From Pseudomonas sp. Leaf58 (GTDB lineage Bacteria > Pseudomonadota > Gammaproteobacteria > Pseudomonadales > Pseudomonadaceae): DNA of 64,000 bases. Position numbers and translations under genes: made by a program. This document shows positions 1-7,807 of the stretch, one piece after another. The DNA is taken from the NCBI RefSeq assembly GCF_003627215.1, contig NZ_CP032677.1, positions 1,679,501 to 1,743,500 on the forward strand, read 5' to 3'. Within the stretch, counting starts at the first letter, position 1; each line of letters opens with the position of its first letter. Below the pieces are notes generated by a model that was not told the DNA's origin, did not search any database, and worked only from the letters and a program-made list of their open reading frames with translations.

Positions 1-701
1 CGGGTGCAGAGCCTGAAGACATGGTCTCGGTGCGCATCTTCGCCCAGGCGCAGCGGGTAATTTCGCTGCGCCTGCGGCCGTTGCGCGCCAGTGACGAGAT
101 TCTCCAGCAGTTGGAAGAGGGCAGGGGGCCGAAATCGGCCTCCGAGCTGTTGCTGCTGATGGGCGAACTGCTGACCGAAAAGGTCCAGGGCCTGGTCAGC
201 GACCTGTCCGAGCTGGTCGACCTGGAGGAAGAAAAGGTCGAATCCGACGAACGGTATACGCCGGAGAACGGTTGCCTGCAGCAGATCCGCAGGCGTGCCG
301 CCGGGCTTCGGCGTTTTCTGGCGCCGCAGCGGGAGATCTACGCCCAGTTGTCGCGTAGCAAGTGGAGCTGGTTCGCCGATGCCGACGCCGATTACTGGAA
401 CGAGCTGAACAACAGCCTGATTCGCTACCTTGAAGAGCTGGAACTGACCCGCGAGCGGGCCGCGCTGGTGCTGGAAAGCGAAGATCGCCGGCGCAGCGAG
501 CGCATGAACCGCACCATGTATCGCTTCGGCATCATCACCTGCATCTTCCTGCCCATGAGCTTCATCACTGGGCTGCTAGGCATCAATGTCGGCGGTATCC
601 CGGGGGCGGAAAACCCCTATGGCTTCCTGTTCGCCTGCGTCGTCGTGCTGGGGCTGGCGGTGGGGCAGTGGTGGCTGTTCCGGCGGTTGCGGTGGGTATA
701 G
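1..701 (+). CDS. zntB: CorA-family divalent cation transporter, ZntB-like (5' end outside window)
   Basis: C-terminal part of a CorA/ZntB metal-ion channel. The reading frame is open to the left edge, so the gene starts outside the window. The visible part has a long charged helical cytoplasmic region, then two membrane segments at the C terminus (about FGIITCIFLPMSFITGLLG and FLFACVVVLGLAVGQWWLF). Between them lies the family's pore signature in the form GIN (usual GxN), followed by the short periplasmic loop NVGGIPGAENPYGF typical of ZntB-type members. The family moves Zn2+, Mg2+ or other divalent ions as a pentamer in the inner membrane. The ZntB assignment over plain CorA rests on the GIN loop and length and is moderately sure; the ion cannot be read from sequence. 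Confidence 0.8.
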   Translation, partial: GAEPEDMVSVRIFAQAQRVISLRLRPLRASDEILQQLEEGRGPKSASELLLLMGELLTEKVQGLVSDLSELVDLEEEKVESDERYTPENGCLQQIRRRAAGLRRFLAPQREIYAQLSRSKWSWFADADADYWNELNNSLIRYLEELELTRERAALVLESEDRRRSERMNRTMYRFGIITCIFLPMSFITGLLGINVGGIPGAENPYGFLFACVVVLGLAVGQWWLFRRLRWV

Positions 702-710
702 ACATGTTGT

Positions 711-782
711 GCCTGCACCGGCCTCTTCGCGGGCACGCCCGCTCCCACCAGCCCAGCACCGGCCTGCCCGCGAAGAATCCAC
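711..782. repeat. degenerate REP element pair
   Basis: Contains 'cttcgcgggcacgcccgctccca' style REP sequence at about 722-748 and a shorter inverted partner ('gcctgcccgcgaagaa') at about 763-778. It matches the core of the other REP/REPIN elements in this window and sits in the gap after the zntB-like gene. Confidence 0.6.
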
Positions 783-872
783 CGTGCATTCAATTTGAAA
801 CACGCGTCCCACTTCGATGTGTGACCCATCGCCCGGCCATCTCGTCTCTGACTGACACTGCGCGAGGTGCCT

Positions 873-1145
873 ATGCACGATCCGTTTGAAGAATCCCTGC
901 GCGACCTGCTCAAAGCGTCACCCTCCGGCAATGACCGGGATGATCGGGACGACGCCGCTTGCCTGGGTCGTGTGCTGAAAACCGCTAACCGCCAGGTTGG
1001 CGCGGGTGATCTGTTCAGCCTGCTTGGCCGTTGGAGCCAGGCGCTGCTGATCGCCGTGAACAATGGCTCGGCGCATGTTGCGCCGGTGCGTCGACACTCT
1101 TCCCGCAACGCTGCCGCTGGCAGCAAAGCAGATAAGGCCGATTGA
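873..1145 (+). CDS. crfX: CrfX-like small protein of the cmpX-sigX-oprF cluster
   Basis: A 90-residue, charged, soluble protein with no recognised catalytic motif. The name rests mainly on position: immediately upstream of cmpX, sigX and oprF, where pseudomonads carry crfX. The N-terminal half is acidic (NDRDDRDD), followed by a helix-like segment (AGDLFSLLGRWSQALLIAVN) and a basic tail. I chose ATG 873 over the GTG two codons earlier because GAGG lies 5 nt before it. The stop is 2 nt before the cmpX start, implying co-transcription. Function is unknown; a role in the SigX envelope-stress circuit is inferred from context. Confidence 0.75.
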   Translation: MHDPFEESLRDLLKASPSGNDRDDRDDAACLGRVLKTANRQVGAGDLFSLLGRWSQALLIAVNNGSAHVAPVRRHSSRNAAAGSKADKAD

Positions 1146-1147
1146 AT

Positions 1148-1972
1148 ATGGAACTCGATCTCTGGACCCAGAGCCTGGTCACCGCGATGACCGCCCTTTG
1201 GACCAAGGTGGCGAACTTCATCCCCAACCTGTTCGGCGCGCTGGTCGTGGTGCTGCTCGGTTTCGTGGTGGCCAAGCTGCTCGACACGCTGCTGTCCAAG
1301 CTACTGGCCAAACTCGGCCTGGACCGCCTGATGGCCGGCACCGGCCTGACCAAGATGCTCGGCCGGGGCGGTATCCAGGTGCCGATCTCGACCCTGATCG
1401 GCAAGATCGTGTACTGGTTCGTGCTGCTCATCTTCCTCGTCTCGGCCGCCGAATCGCTTGGCCTTGAGCGGGTTTCTGCCACCCTCGACATGCTCGCCCT
1501 GTACCTGCCGAAGGTGTTCGGTGCGGGCCTGGTGCTGCTGGCCGGCGTGCTGCTGGCCCAGGTGGCCAACGGCCTGGTGCGCGGCGCTGCCGAAGGCATC
1601 GGCTTGGAATATTCGGCCGGCCTCGGGCGTATTACCCAGGGTCTGGTGATCATCATCAGCATCTCGGTGGCCATCAGCCAGCTAGAGGTGAAAACCGACC
1701 TGCTGAACCATGTCATCGTGATTGGGCTGATAACCGTTGGTCTGGCCGTTGCGTTGGCGATGGGCCTTGGTAGCCGCGAAATTGCCGGGCAGATCCTGGC
1801 CGGCATCTACGTGCGCGAGCTGTATCAGGTAGGCCAGCACGTGCGGATTGGAGAGGTCGAAGGGCATATCGAGGAAATCGGTACGGTCAAGACGACGCTG
1901 CTGACCGATGATGGCGAACTGGTGTCGCTGTCCAATCGTGAGCTGCTCGAGCAACGCGTCAATAGCCGCTAA
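1148..1972 (+). CDS. cmpX: CmpX, MscS-related inner-membrane protein
   Basis: A 274-residue membrane protein with several hydrophobic helices (residues about 15-45, 78-105, 115-145, 160-185 and 190-215) followed by a soluble tail with a small beta-rich region (VGQHVRIGEVEGHIEEIGTV) like the beta domain of MscS channels. It is shorter than full MscS proteins. In Pseudomonas, cmpX sits next to sigX and is linked to membrane-fluidity stress and SigX activity; a mechanosensitive role is inferred. The start is ATG 1148, two codons inside the longest frame and 2 nt after the crfX stop. Confidence 0.85.
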   Translation: MELDLWTQSLVTAMTALWTKVANFIPNLFGALVVVLLGFVVAKLLDTLLSKLLAKLGLDRLMAGTGLTKMLGRGGIQVPISTLIGKIVYWFVLLIFLVSAAESLGLERVSATLDMLALYLPKVFGAGLVLLAGVLLAQVANGLVRGAAEGIGLEYSAGLGRITQGLVIIISISVAISQLEVKTDLLNHVIVIGLITVGLAVALAMGLGSREIAGQILAGIYVRELYQVGQHVRIGEVEGHIEEIGTVKTTLLTDDGELVSLSNRELLEQRVNSR

Positions 1973-1997
1973 CCGTACAAAAGCTGTTAATGTATGC

Positions 1998-2031
1998 CGC
2001 CGCGAAAATTGACCCACGGGGTCACGCGGCG
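1998..2031 (+). other. stem-loop in the sigX leader
   Basis: Nested inverted repeat: outer arms CGCCGCG (1998-2004) and CGCGGCG (2025-2031), inner arms GACCC (2011-2015) and GGGTC (2019-2023). No T-tract follows, so it does not look like an ordinary intrinsic terminator. It lies in the 89-nt gap between cmpX and the sigX start. Confidence 0.55.
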
Positions 2032-2061
2032 ACATTGACCTGACTGTCGGCCAGATCCGTT

Positions 2062-2652
2062 TTGAATAAAGTTCATTCGCCGCCCATGCGTTATGACCCC
2101 CGCGAGCTCACCGACGAAGAGTTGGTGGCGCGTTCGCATGAGGAGCTGTACCACGTTACCCGCGCCTATGAGGAGCTCATGCGGCGCTACCAACGGACCC
2201 TGTTCAACGTCTGTGCGCGTTATCTGGGGAACGACCGTGACGCGGACGATGTCTGTCAGGAAGTGATGCTGAAAGTGCTGTACGGGTTGAAGAACTTCGA
2301 GGGCAAATCCAAGTTCAAGACCTGGCTCTACAGCATCACCTACAACGAATGCATTACCCAGTACCGCAAGGAGCGCCGTAAACGTCGGTTGATGGATGCC
2401 TTGAGTCTGGACCCTGTCGAAGAGGCGTCCGAAGACAAGGCTCCGAAACCGGAAGAAAAAGGCGGGCTGGATAAATGGCTGGTGCATGTAAACCCGATTG
2501 ACCGGGAAATTCTGGTGCTGCGTTTTGTCGCAGAGCTTGAATTTCAGGAAATTGCCGACATCATGCACATGGGCCTGAGCGCGACGAAAATGCGTTACAA
2601 GCGCGCGCTAGACAAGCTTCGAGAGAAATTTGCTGGCCTTGATGAAACTTAG
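2062..2652 (+). CDS. sigX: ECF RNA polymerase sigma factor SigX
   Basis: A 196-residue ECF sigma factor that directs RNA polymerase to envelope-stress promoters, including oprF in pseudomonads. Region 2 is seen around residues 40-105 (YQRTLFNVCARYLGNDRDAD, then FKTWLYSITYNECITQYRKE), and region 4 around 140-190 (DREILVLRFVAELEFQEIAD and a helix-turn-helix to RYKRALDKLREKF). The TTG start at 2062 gives the family's usual 196 residues; ATG 2086 is the alternative. No anti-sigma gene is adjacent, consistent with control by CmpX/CrfX and membrane state rather than a classical anti-sigma factor. Confidence 0.93.
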   Translation: MNKVHSPPMRYDPRELTDEELVARSHEELYHVTRAYEELMRRYQRTLFNVCARYLGNDRDADDVCQEVMLKVLYGLKNFEGKSKFKTWLYSITYNECITQYRKERRKRRLMDALSLDPVEEASEDKAPKPEEKGGLDKWLVHVNPIDREILVLRFVAELEFQEIADIMHMGLSATKMRYKRALDKLREKFAGLDET

Positions 2653-2667
2653 TGGCGTGCAAATATC

Positions 2668-2696
2668 TCTAACGAACCGGCGAGTTCTGCTAGACT
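2668..2696 (+). promoter_or_regulatory. candidate oprF promoter region
   Basis: The 111-nt gap before oprF contains a -10-like TAGACT (2691-2696) with a weak -35 (TCTAAC, 2668-2673) at 17-nt spacing. ECF-like AAC and CGTC words are nearby (CTAACGAACC about 2669-2678, CGTC about 2702). Known oprF promoters are both sigma70- and SigX-dependent, but I cannot assign the SigX elements with certainty. Confidence 0.35.
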
Positions 2697-2763
2697 TGCC
2701 GTCGAGTTGTCCCCCTTGTTTGTGGTGGGACTGCTTAACTATCACCAGATGGGGATTTAACGG

Positions 2764-3801
2764 ATGAAATTGAAAAACACCTTGGGCTTGGCCATTGGCT
2801 CGCTCGTCGCAGCTACTTCGTTCGGCGCTCTGGCTCAAGGCCAAGGCGCGGTGGAAATCGAAGGCAACGTTACCAAGCAGTACTACGACAGCGAACGTAA
2901 CTTCAAGAACGACGGCACCAATCCTGGTGTTCGCCTGGGCTACTTCCTGACTGACGACGTTTCCCTGGACCTGGGCTACAACGAGACTCACAACGCTCGT
3001 GGTGAAGTCTTCAACAAAGACATCAAAGGCTCCAAGGCCAAGCTCGACGCTACCTACCACTTCGGTACCGTGGGCGACGCGCTGCGTCCGTACGTTTCCG
3101 CCGGTTTCGCTCACGAGAGCCTGGGCCAGGCCACTCGTAGCGGCCGTGACCACTCCACCTTCGCCAACGTTGGCGCTGGCGCCAAGTGGTACATCACCGA
3201 CATGTTCTTCGCCCGTGCCGGCGTTGAAGCCATGTACAACATCGACAACGGCAACACCGAGTGGGGCCCAACCGTTGGTGTTGGTCTGAACTTCGGCGGT
3301 AGCCCGAAGCAAGCTGAAGTCGCTCCGGCTCCAGTTGCTGAAGTGTGCTCCGACTCCGACAACGACGGCGTTTGCGACAACGTCGACAAGTGCCCAGACA
3401 CCCCGGCCAACGTTACCGTTGACGCCGACGGCTGCCCGGCTGTTGCCGAAGTCGTACGCGTTGAGCTGGACGTCAAGTTCGACTTCGACAAGTCGGTCGT
3501 CAAGCCAAACAGCTACGGCGACATCAAGAACCTGGCTGACTTCATGAAGCAGTACCCGTCGACCACCACTACCGTGGAAGGTCACACTGACTCCGTCGGC
3601 CCAGACGCTTACAACCAGAAGCTGTCCGAGCGTCGTGCCAACGCTGTCAAGCAGGTGCTGACCCAGCAGTACGGCGTAGAATCCAGCCGTGTTGACTCGG
3701 TTGGTTACGGCGAAACCCGTCCGGTTGCTGACAACGCCACCGAAGAAGGTCGCGCTGTTAACCGTCGCGTTGAAGCGCAGGTTGAAGCTCAGTCCAAGTA
3801 A
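2764..3801 (+). CDS. oprF: OprF, major outer-membrane porin (OmpA family)
   Basis: A 345-residue outer-membrane protein that anchors the envelope to peptidoglycan and forms a low-efficiency general porin. It has a signal peptide ending FGALA just before QGQGAVE, then a beta-barrel domain (about residues 25-180). A linker follows with four cysteines and an Asp-rich repeat (DSDNDGVCDNVDKCPDTP, about 195-230). The C-terminal OmpA-like peptidoglycan-binding domain (about 235-345) includes VEGHTDSVGPDAYNQKLSE and RRVEAQ. It is downstream of sigX, its known activator, and ends in a strong terminator. Codon use is strongly biased, as expected for a very abundant protein. Confidence 0.98.
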   Translation: MKLKNTLGLAIGSLVAATSFGALAQGQGAVEIEGNVTKQYYDSERNFKNDGTNPGVRLGYFLTDDVSLDLGYNETHNARGEVFNKDIKGSKAKLDATYHFGTVGDALRPYVSAGFAHESLGQATRSGRDHSTFANVGAGAKWYITDMFFARAGVEAMYNIDNGNTEWGPTVGVGLNFGGSPKQAEVAPAPVAEVCSDSDNDGVCDNVDKCPDTPANVTVDADGCPAVAEVVRVELDVKFDFDKSVVKPNSYGDIKNLADFMKQYPSTTTTVEGHTDSVGPDAYNQKLSERRANAVKQVLTQQYGVESSRVDSVGYGETRPVADNATEEGRAVNRRVEAQVEAQSK

Positions 3802-3819
3802 TTGGCCTGATGTTTCATG

Positions 3820-3848
3820 AAAAACCCGGCCTCGGCCGGGTTTTTCTT
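3820..3848 (+). terminator. oprF intrinsic terminator
   Basis: Perfect hairpin: AAAAACCCGGCC (3820-3831), a TC loop, GGCCGGGTTTTT (3834-3845), then a T-rich tail. It starts 19 nt after the oprF stop and would also work partly on the opposite strand. Confidence 0.92.
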
Positions 3849-3863
3849 TGCCTGGAATTTGTG

Positions 3864-3944
3864 TCTGCGCGGGTAAACCCGCTCACCTCATCCCAGAATC
3901 TCTGCAAACCGTTGTAGGAGCGGGCTTGCCCGCGAAGAGGCCGC
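3864..3944. repeat. REP element with degenerate inverted partner
   Basis: A full REP copy with the GTAGGAGCGGGCTTGCCCGC core lies at about 3913-3942, with a weaker partner (GCGCGGGTAAACCCGCTC) at about 3868-3885. It occupies the convergent gap between oprF and cobA. Confidence 0.65.
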
Positions 3945-3956
3945 CCTGGCAACCCA

Positions 3957-4697
3957 TCATCCAGCACTTGCCACCAACGGCTGAACCACCTGCTCCGCAA
4001 CCACCTCCCCAATCACCAGAATCGCCGGGCTACGCAGCGCAAACCCCCGCGCATCCTCCACCATCCGTCGCACATCGCTCCTGCACTCACGCTGCTGCGG
4101 CAACGAGGCGTTCTCGATCATCGCGACTGGCATCCCCGGGGCCATGCCACCTTCCAGCAACCCTCGGCGTATCTGCTCCAGCCGCGCCACCCCCATGTAC
4201 ACCACCAGCGTTGTCCCGCCTTGGGCCAAGGCCGCCCAGTTCAGTTCGCTGTCGTCCTGGGTATGCGCGGTCACCAGCGTCACACCCCGGCTCACACCGC
4301 GTGAGGTGAGGGAAATACCGCATTGCGTGGCACCGGCGAGGCCGGCGGTGATGCCGTTGACCATTTCCACCTCAATGCCATGCCCCTGCAGCCACAGCGC
4401 TTCTTCACCGCCGCGGCCAAAAATGCACGGGTCGCCGCCCTTGAGCCGCACCACACAGCGCCCTTGCCGGGCATGGCGCAGCATCAGGCGCTGGATGAAC
4501 GCCTGCGGCGTAGAGCGGCAGCCGCCGCGCTTGCCCACGGCAATCACCCGGGCCTGTGGGCAGTGCTCCAGTACCGCCGGGTTGACCAGGTCGTCGATCA
4601 TCACCACAGCGGCTTGCTGCAGCGCGCGTACCGCCTTGAGGGTGAGCAGTTCGGGATCACCGGGGCCGGCACCGACCAGCCAGACTTTTGCATTCAT
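3957..4697 (-). CDS. cobA: uroporphyrinogen-III C-methyltransferase (siroheme synthesis)
   Basis: A 246-residue SAM-dependent enzyme that methylates uroporphyrinogen III twice to precorrin-2, the first step to siroheme (cofactor of assimilatory nitrite reductase) and cobalamin. It shows the P-loop-like VGAGPGDPELLTLKAVRAL at the N terminus, the second motif VRLKGGDPCIFGRGGEE (about residues 80-96) and the GITAGLAG segment. It has only the methyltransferase domain and lacks the N-terminal oxidase/chelatase half of CysG. It is the last gene of the leftward nas operon, 27 nt after the kinase gene, which fits siroheme supply during growth on nitrate. Confidence 0.93.
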   Translation of the reverse strand: MNAKVWLVGAGPGDPELLTLKAVRALQQAAVVMIDDLVNPAVLEHCPQARVIAVGKRGGCRSTPQAFIQRLMLRHARQGRCVVRLKGGDPCIFGRGGEEALWLQGHGIEVEMVNGITAGLAGATQCGISLTSRGVSRGVTLVTAHTQDDSELNWAALAQGGTTLVVYMGVARLEQIRRGLLEGGMAPGMPVAMIENASLPQQRECRSDVRRMVEDARGFALRSPAILVIGEVVAEQVVQPLVASAG

Positions 4698-4724
4698 CAG
4701 GGTTTCCTCATCGGCAAGGTGCGT

Positions 4725-6395
4725 TCAGCCCTTGAGCAGGGTGAGCAGCAGTATCAGGTTCAATAGCAATGACAGCAGGGCCAGGCTGCGCCAGACTTTC
4801 AACGGCTCGCGTTCCAGCAACGGCCGTGGCCGGCTAGGCAGCTCCTGGCGGTCGCCGCGTTCGAGCTGCAGCAACCAGTGTTCGGCAGTTTCGAAGCGTT
4901 GCGCCGGGTCGGCTGCCAGCGCCTGCTGCAGGTTGTGCTGCAGCCATTCCGGTAGGTCGGGGCGATAGCGTGCAGCGTTGACTGGCAGGCCAAAACGCGG
5001 GCGCTGGAAGGCCTCCACCTCGCCGTAGGGATAATGCCCGGTCAGCAGGTGATACAGCGTCACCCCCACGGCATACAGGTCCTGGCGCGGACCGGGTGGG
5101 TGGCCGTCGAACGCTTCCGGGGCGATGTATGACGGTGTGCCCGGCAACTCGTGCTGCGGGTCTTCGGAGAGGCCCGGGCAATAGGCCAGGCCGAAGTCCA
5201 ACAGGCGCAGCTGGCCATCGCGGCCCAGGTGCAGGTTCTCTGGCTTGATGTCGCGGTGCAGCAGGTTGCGCCGGTGCAGTACGCCCACCGCCTGTAGCAG
5301 TTGCCGAGCCAGCTCCAGCCATTGCGGCAGGGGCAACGGGCCGTGCTCGGCCAGCAACGCCGCCAGGCTCTGGCCAGGGTATTCGCGCATCACGTAGTAC
5401 AGGTGCTGGCGCTGGCTAGCAGGGTGCAACTCGGGGAAGTGTCGGCCAGTGACTCGGCGCAGGAACCATTCTTCTAGCAACAGCGCTTGCGCTGCGCCGG
5501 GCTCCTGCTCGCGGACAGCGGGCAAGGTCTTCAATAGCCACGGTTGCCCTTGACCATCGCGCACCCGGTACAGCAGTGACTGACGGCTGTGCGACAGCAG
5601 CGTTTCGGCCTGCCAGCCATCGATTACCTGGCCTTCGCGCAGCGGGCCGGGTACCGGCCATTGCTGCAGTTGCGCCAAGGTATCGCCGAGGTTGGCCGTG
5701 CCCAGTTGGTCGACCTGCACCAACAGGGCGCTGGCGTTGTCCTGGCTGCCATTGAGGTGCGCGCTGGCAACCAGGGTGTCGGCGGCCAGTTGCAGGTCGG
5801 GTTGCTCGCGCAGCACCGCCTGGATGTGCTGGTCGCCCAGGCTGGCCCAGACGCCGTCGCTGAGCAGTAAAAAGCACTCGCCTGGCTGCAATTCGCCTTC
5901 CAGGTAGTCCACCAGCAGGTGCTGGTCCAGGCCCAGTGCGCGTTTGAGCACATGCTGCATGCCGGGCTGGTCCCACACATGGTCTTCGCTCAGGCAGTGC
6001 AGGCGCCCTTCGTGCCAGCGGTACACGCGGCAATCGCCGACGTGGGCCAGGGTAAAGCGCCGGCCACGCAGCACCAGCGCGCTGAGGGTGGTCAGCAACG
6101 GCTGGCCGCTGCCTTGGGCGCGCAGCCAGCGGTTCTGTGCCAGCAGCAGGCGGTCCAGCGCTTGTGCCACGCTCCAGGTAGCGGGGGTGGCGTAATAGTC
6201 CAGGGCCAGCGCCTGCAGGCTGGCGCGCGCTGCCAGGCCGCCGTCGGCGCATTGGCTGACGCCGTCGGCGAGGGCGAACAGGTAGCCCTTGCTGGCGGCC
6301 AGCTCCGGCGCCGGGGTGACCAGGCGCAGGGCGTCCTGGTTTTCCTCGCGCGGCCCGGTGGCGCTGGCCTGGGCAAAGCTCAGTTGCAGGCTCAT
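4725..6395 (-). CDS. bifunctional PP2C-type phosphatase / Ser-Thr protein kinase of the nitrate cluster
   Basis: A 556-residue fusion. Residues about 1-235 form a PP2C-like domain with metal-site motifs FALADGVSQCADGG, HVGDCRVYR and LLLSDGVW. Residues about 260-520 form an eukaryote-like kinase domain with LHRDIKPENLHL (catalytic HRD), LLDFGLAY (DFG) and GTPSYIAPEAF. A hydrophobic C-terminal anchor (LALLSLLLNLILLLTLL) ends the protein, suggesting that the catalytic domains sit in the cytoplasm tethered to the inner membrane. It lies between nasA (9-nt gap) and cobA. Pseudomonads conserve this position (PA1782-type gene), but its targets are not known to me; control of nitrate uptake or reduction is an inference. 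Confidence 0.85.
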   Translation of the reverse strand: MSLQLSFAQASATGPREENQDALRLVTPAPELAASKGYLFALADGVSQCADGGLAARASLQALALDYYATPATWSVAQALDRLLLAQNRWLRAQGSGQPLLTTLSALVLRGRRFTLAHVGDCRVYRWHEGRLHCLSEDHVWDQPGMQHVLKRALGLDQHLLVDYLEGELQPGECFLLLSDGVWASLGDQHIQAVLREQPDLQLAADTLVASAHLNGSQDNASALLVQVDQLGTANLGDTLAQLQQWPVPGPLREGQVIDGWQAETLLSHSRQSLLYRVRDGQGQPWLLKTLPAVREQEPGAAQALLLEEWFLRRVTGRHFPELHPASQRQHLYYVMREYPGQSLAALLAEHGPLPLPQWLELARQLLQAVGVLHRRNLLHRDIKPENLHLGRDGQLRLLDFGLAYCPGLSEDPQHELPGTPSYIAPEAFDGHPPGPRQDLYAVGVTLYHLLTGHYPYGEVEAFQRPRFGLPVNAARYRPDLPEWLQHNLQQALAADPAQRFETAEHWLLQLERGDRQELPSRPRPLLEREPLKVWRSLALLSLLLNLILLLTLLKG

Positions 6396-6404
6396 TGACG
6401 TGCC

Positions 6405-7616
6405 TCAGACCCGCGCCGCGGTAACGGCTGCCGAGCCCCAGGTGGTGCGCCAGCGCTGTTTCACGCCATGCAGGCCGAACCAGGCCAGCAGGCCCAGGCT
6501 GGCGAACAACCACAGCCCCAACTGGTAGTCACCGGTGTGCTGCTTGATGGTGCCAAGCCCGGCCGCCAGCAGGAAGCCACCGATACCGCCAGCCATGCCG
6601 ATCAACCCGGTCATTACGCCGATCTCCTGGCGGAAGCGCTGCGGCACCAGCTGGAACACCGCGCCATTGCCAGCGCCCAGGCCGAGCATGGCACTGACGA
6701 ACAGCGCCAGTGCGGCGGCTGCGCTGGGTAGGTTGAAGCCGACAGCGGCGATGCAAATGGCTGCCACGCTGTACATGCCCAGCAGGGTGCGGATGCCGCC
6801 GAAGCGGTCGGCCAGGGCGCCGCCGAGTGGGCGCATCAGGCTGCCAGCAAACACGCAGGCGGCGGTGTAGTAACCGGCGGTGACTGGGCTCAGGCCATAC
6901 TGGTCGCTGAAATAGCCGGGCAGGGCGCTGGCCAGGCCGATGAAGCCGCCGAAAGTCACACTGTAGAAGAACATGAACCACCAGCTGTCACGGTCGCCCA
7001 GGGCCTTGAGGTAGTCGGCCATGGCTTTCGGCTTGGGCCGTTGTGGGGCATTGCGTGCCAACAGGGCGAACACCACCAACGCCAGCGACAGCGGAATCAG
7101 CGCGAAGCCGAACACATTGTTCCAGCCAAAGCCGGCGGCCAGCGCCGGGGCCAGCAGGGCGGCGAACACGGTGCCGGAGTTGCCAGCACCGGCAATGCCC
7201 ATGGCCTTGCCCTGGTGCTGCGGCGGGTACCACTGCGAGGCCAGTGGCAGCGACACGGCGAACGAGGCACCGGCAAAGCCGAGAAACACCCCCAGCAGCA
7301 GCGCTTGCTCATAGCTGTGTACGCCCAGGTACCAGGCGCCCGCTAGGGCGACGATGACCACCACCTGGCCGATCAGCCCGGCGGTCTTGGGCGACAGGCG
7401 GTCAACCAGCACGCCCATGGCAAAACGCAGCAGTGCCCCGGCCAGGATCGGCGTAGCCACCATCAGGCCCCGTTGTTGTGCACTCAATTGCAGGTCGGCG
7501 GCAATTTGCACCGCCAGTGGGCCCAGCAGGTACCAGACCATGAAGCTGAGGTCGAAGTACAGGAACGCGGCGAACAGCGTGGGCACATGCCCGGATTTCC
7601 AGAAGCTGGTACTCAT
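6405..7616 (-). CDS. nasA: NasA, nitrate transporter (MFS, NarK/NasA family)
   Basis: A 403-residue, twelve-helix major facilitator for nitrate uptake (or nitrate/nitrite exchange) during assimilation. The nitrate-signature motifs of the NarK/NasA family are present: AGAGNSGTVFAALLAPAL in helix 5 and GLGAGNGAVFQLVP in helix 11. ATG 7616 gives MSTSFWKSGH; eight upstream codons in the open frame are leader sequence. It follows nasS-nasT on the same strand. The leader between nasT and nasA holds a terminator-like hairpin, so nasA is probably controlled by NasT antitermination. Confidence 0.93.
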   Translation of the reverse strand: MSTSFWKSGHVPTLFAAFLYFDLSFMVWYLLGPLAVQIAADLQLSAQQRGLMVATPILAGALLRFAMGVLVDRLSPKTAGLIGQVVVIVALAGAWYLGVHSYEQALLLGVFLGFAGASFAVSLPLASQWYPPQHQGKAMGIAGAGNSGTVFAALLAPALAAGFGWNNVFGFALIPLSLALVVFALLARNAPQRPKPKAMADYLKALGDRDSWWFMFFYSVTFGGFIGLASALPGYFSDQYGLSPVTAGYYTAACVFAGSLMRPLGGALADRFGGIRTLLGMYSVAAICIAAVGFNLPSAAAALALFVSAMLGLGAGNGAVFQLVPQRFRQEIGVMTGLIGMAGGIGGFLLAAGLGTIKQHTGDYQLGLWLFASLGLLAWFGLHGVKQRWRTTWGSAAVTAARV

Positions 7617-7647
7617 TGAACACCTCACTCGGCAATGCAACGGAACG

Positions 7648-7699
7648 AAAAAGACGCCGCTACCCGCTCCACGGCTGTGGAGGGGAGAGCGACGTCTTT
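7648..7699 (-). terminator. nasA leader hairpin, probable NasT-controlled terminator
   Basis: On the minus strand, arms AAAGACGTCGCT (7699-7688) and AGCGGCGTCTTT (7661-7650) pair over 12 positions with one G-U. They enclose a second perfect stem CTCCAC-AGCC-GTGGAG and extra CCC/GGG pairing, and a run of five U follows (7652-7648). It is 31 nt upstream of the nasA start and downstream of nasT. ANTAR proteins such as NasR/NasT act by preventing leader terminators of this kind. A smaller stem-loop with a GAAA loop (GCCAGC/GTTGGC) precedes it at 7775-7760. Confidence 0.8.
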
Positions 7700-7807
7700 G
7701 TCGGGATCAAGTGGGCAACCGCCGTTGGCTACCGGTGCACAAACCTCAGCAAGAGCTGGGCCAACTTTCGCTGGCAACGCGGCCCTTTGTAGGCGCGTCG
7801 CCCGCGG

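Noticed and set aside
617..1126. 169-codon leftward frame over crfX
   Set aside because: Antisense to crfX and a REP element; no supporting motif.
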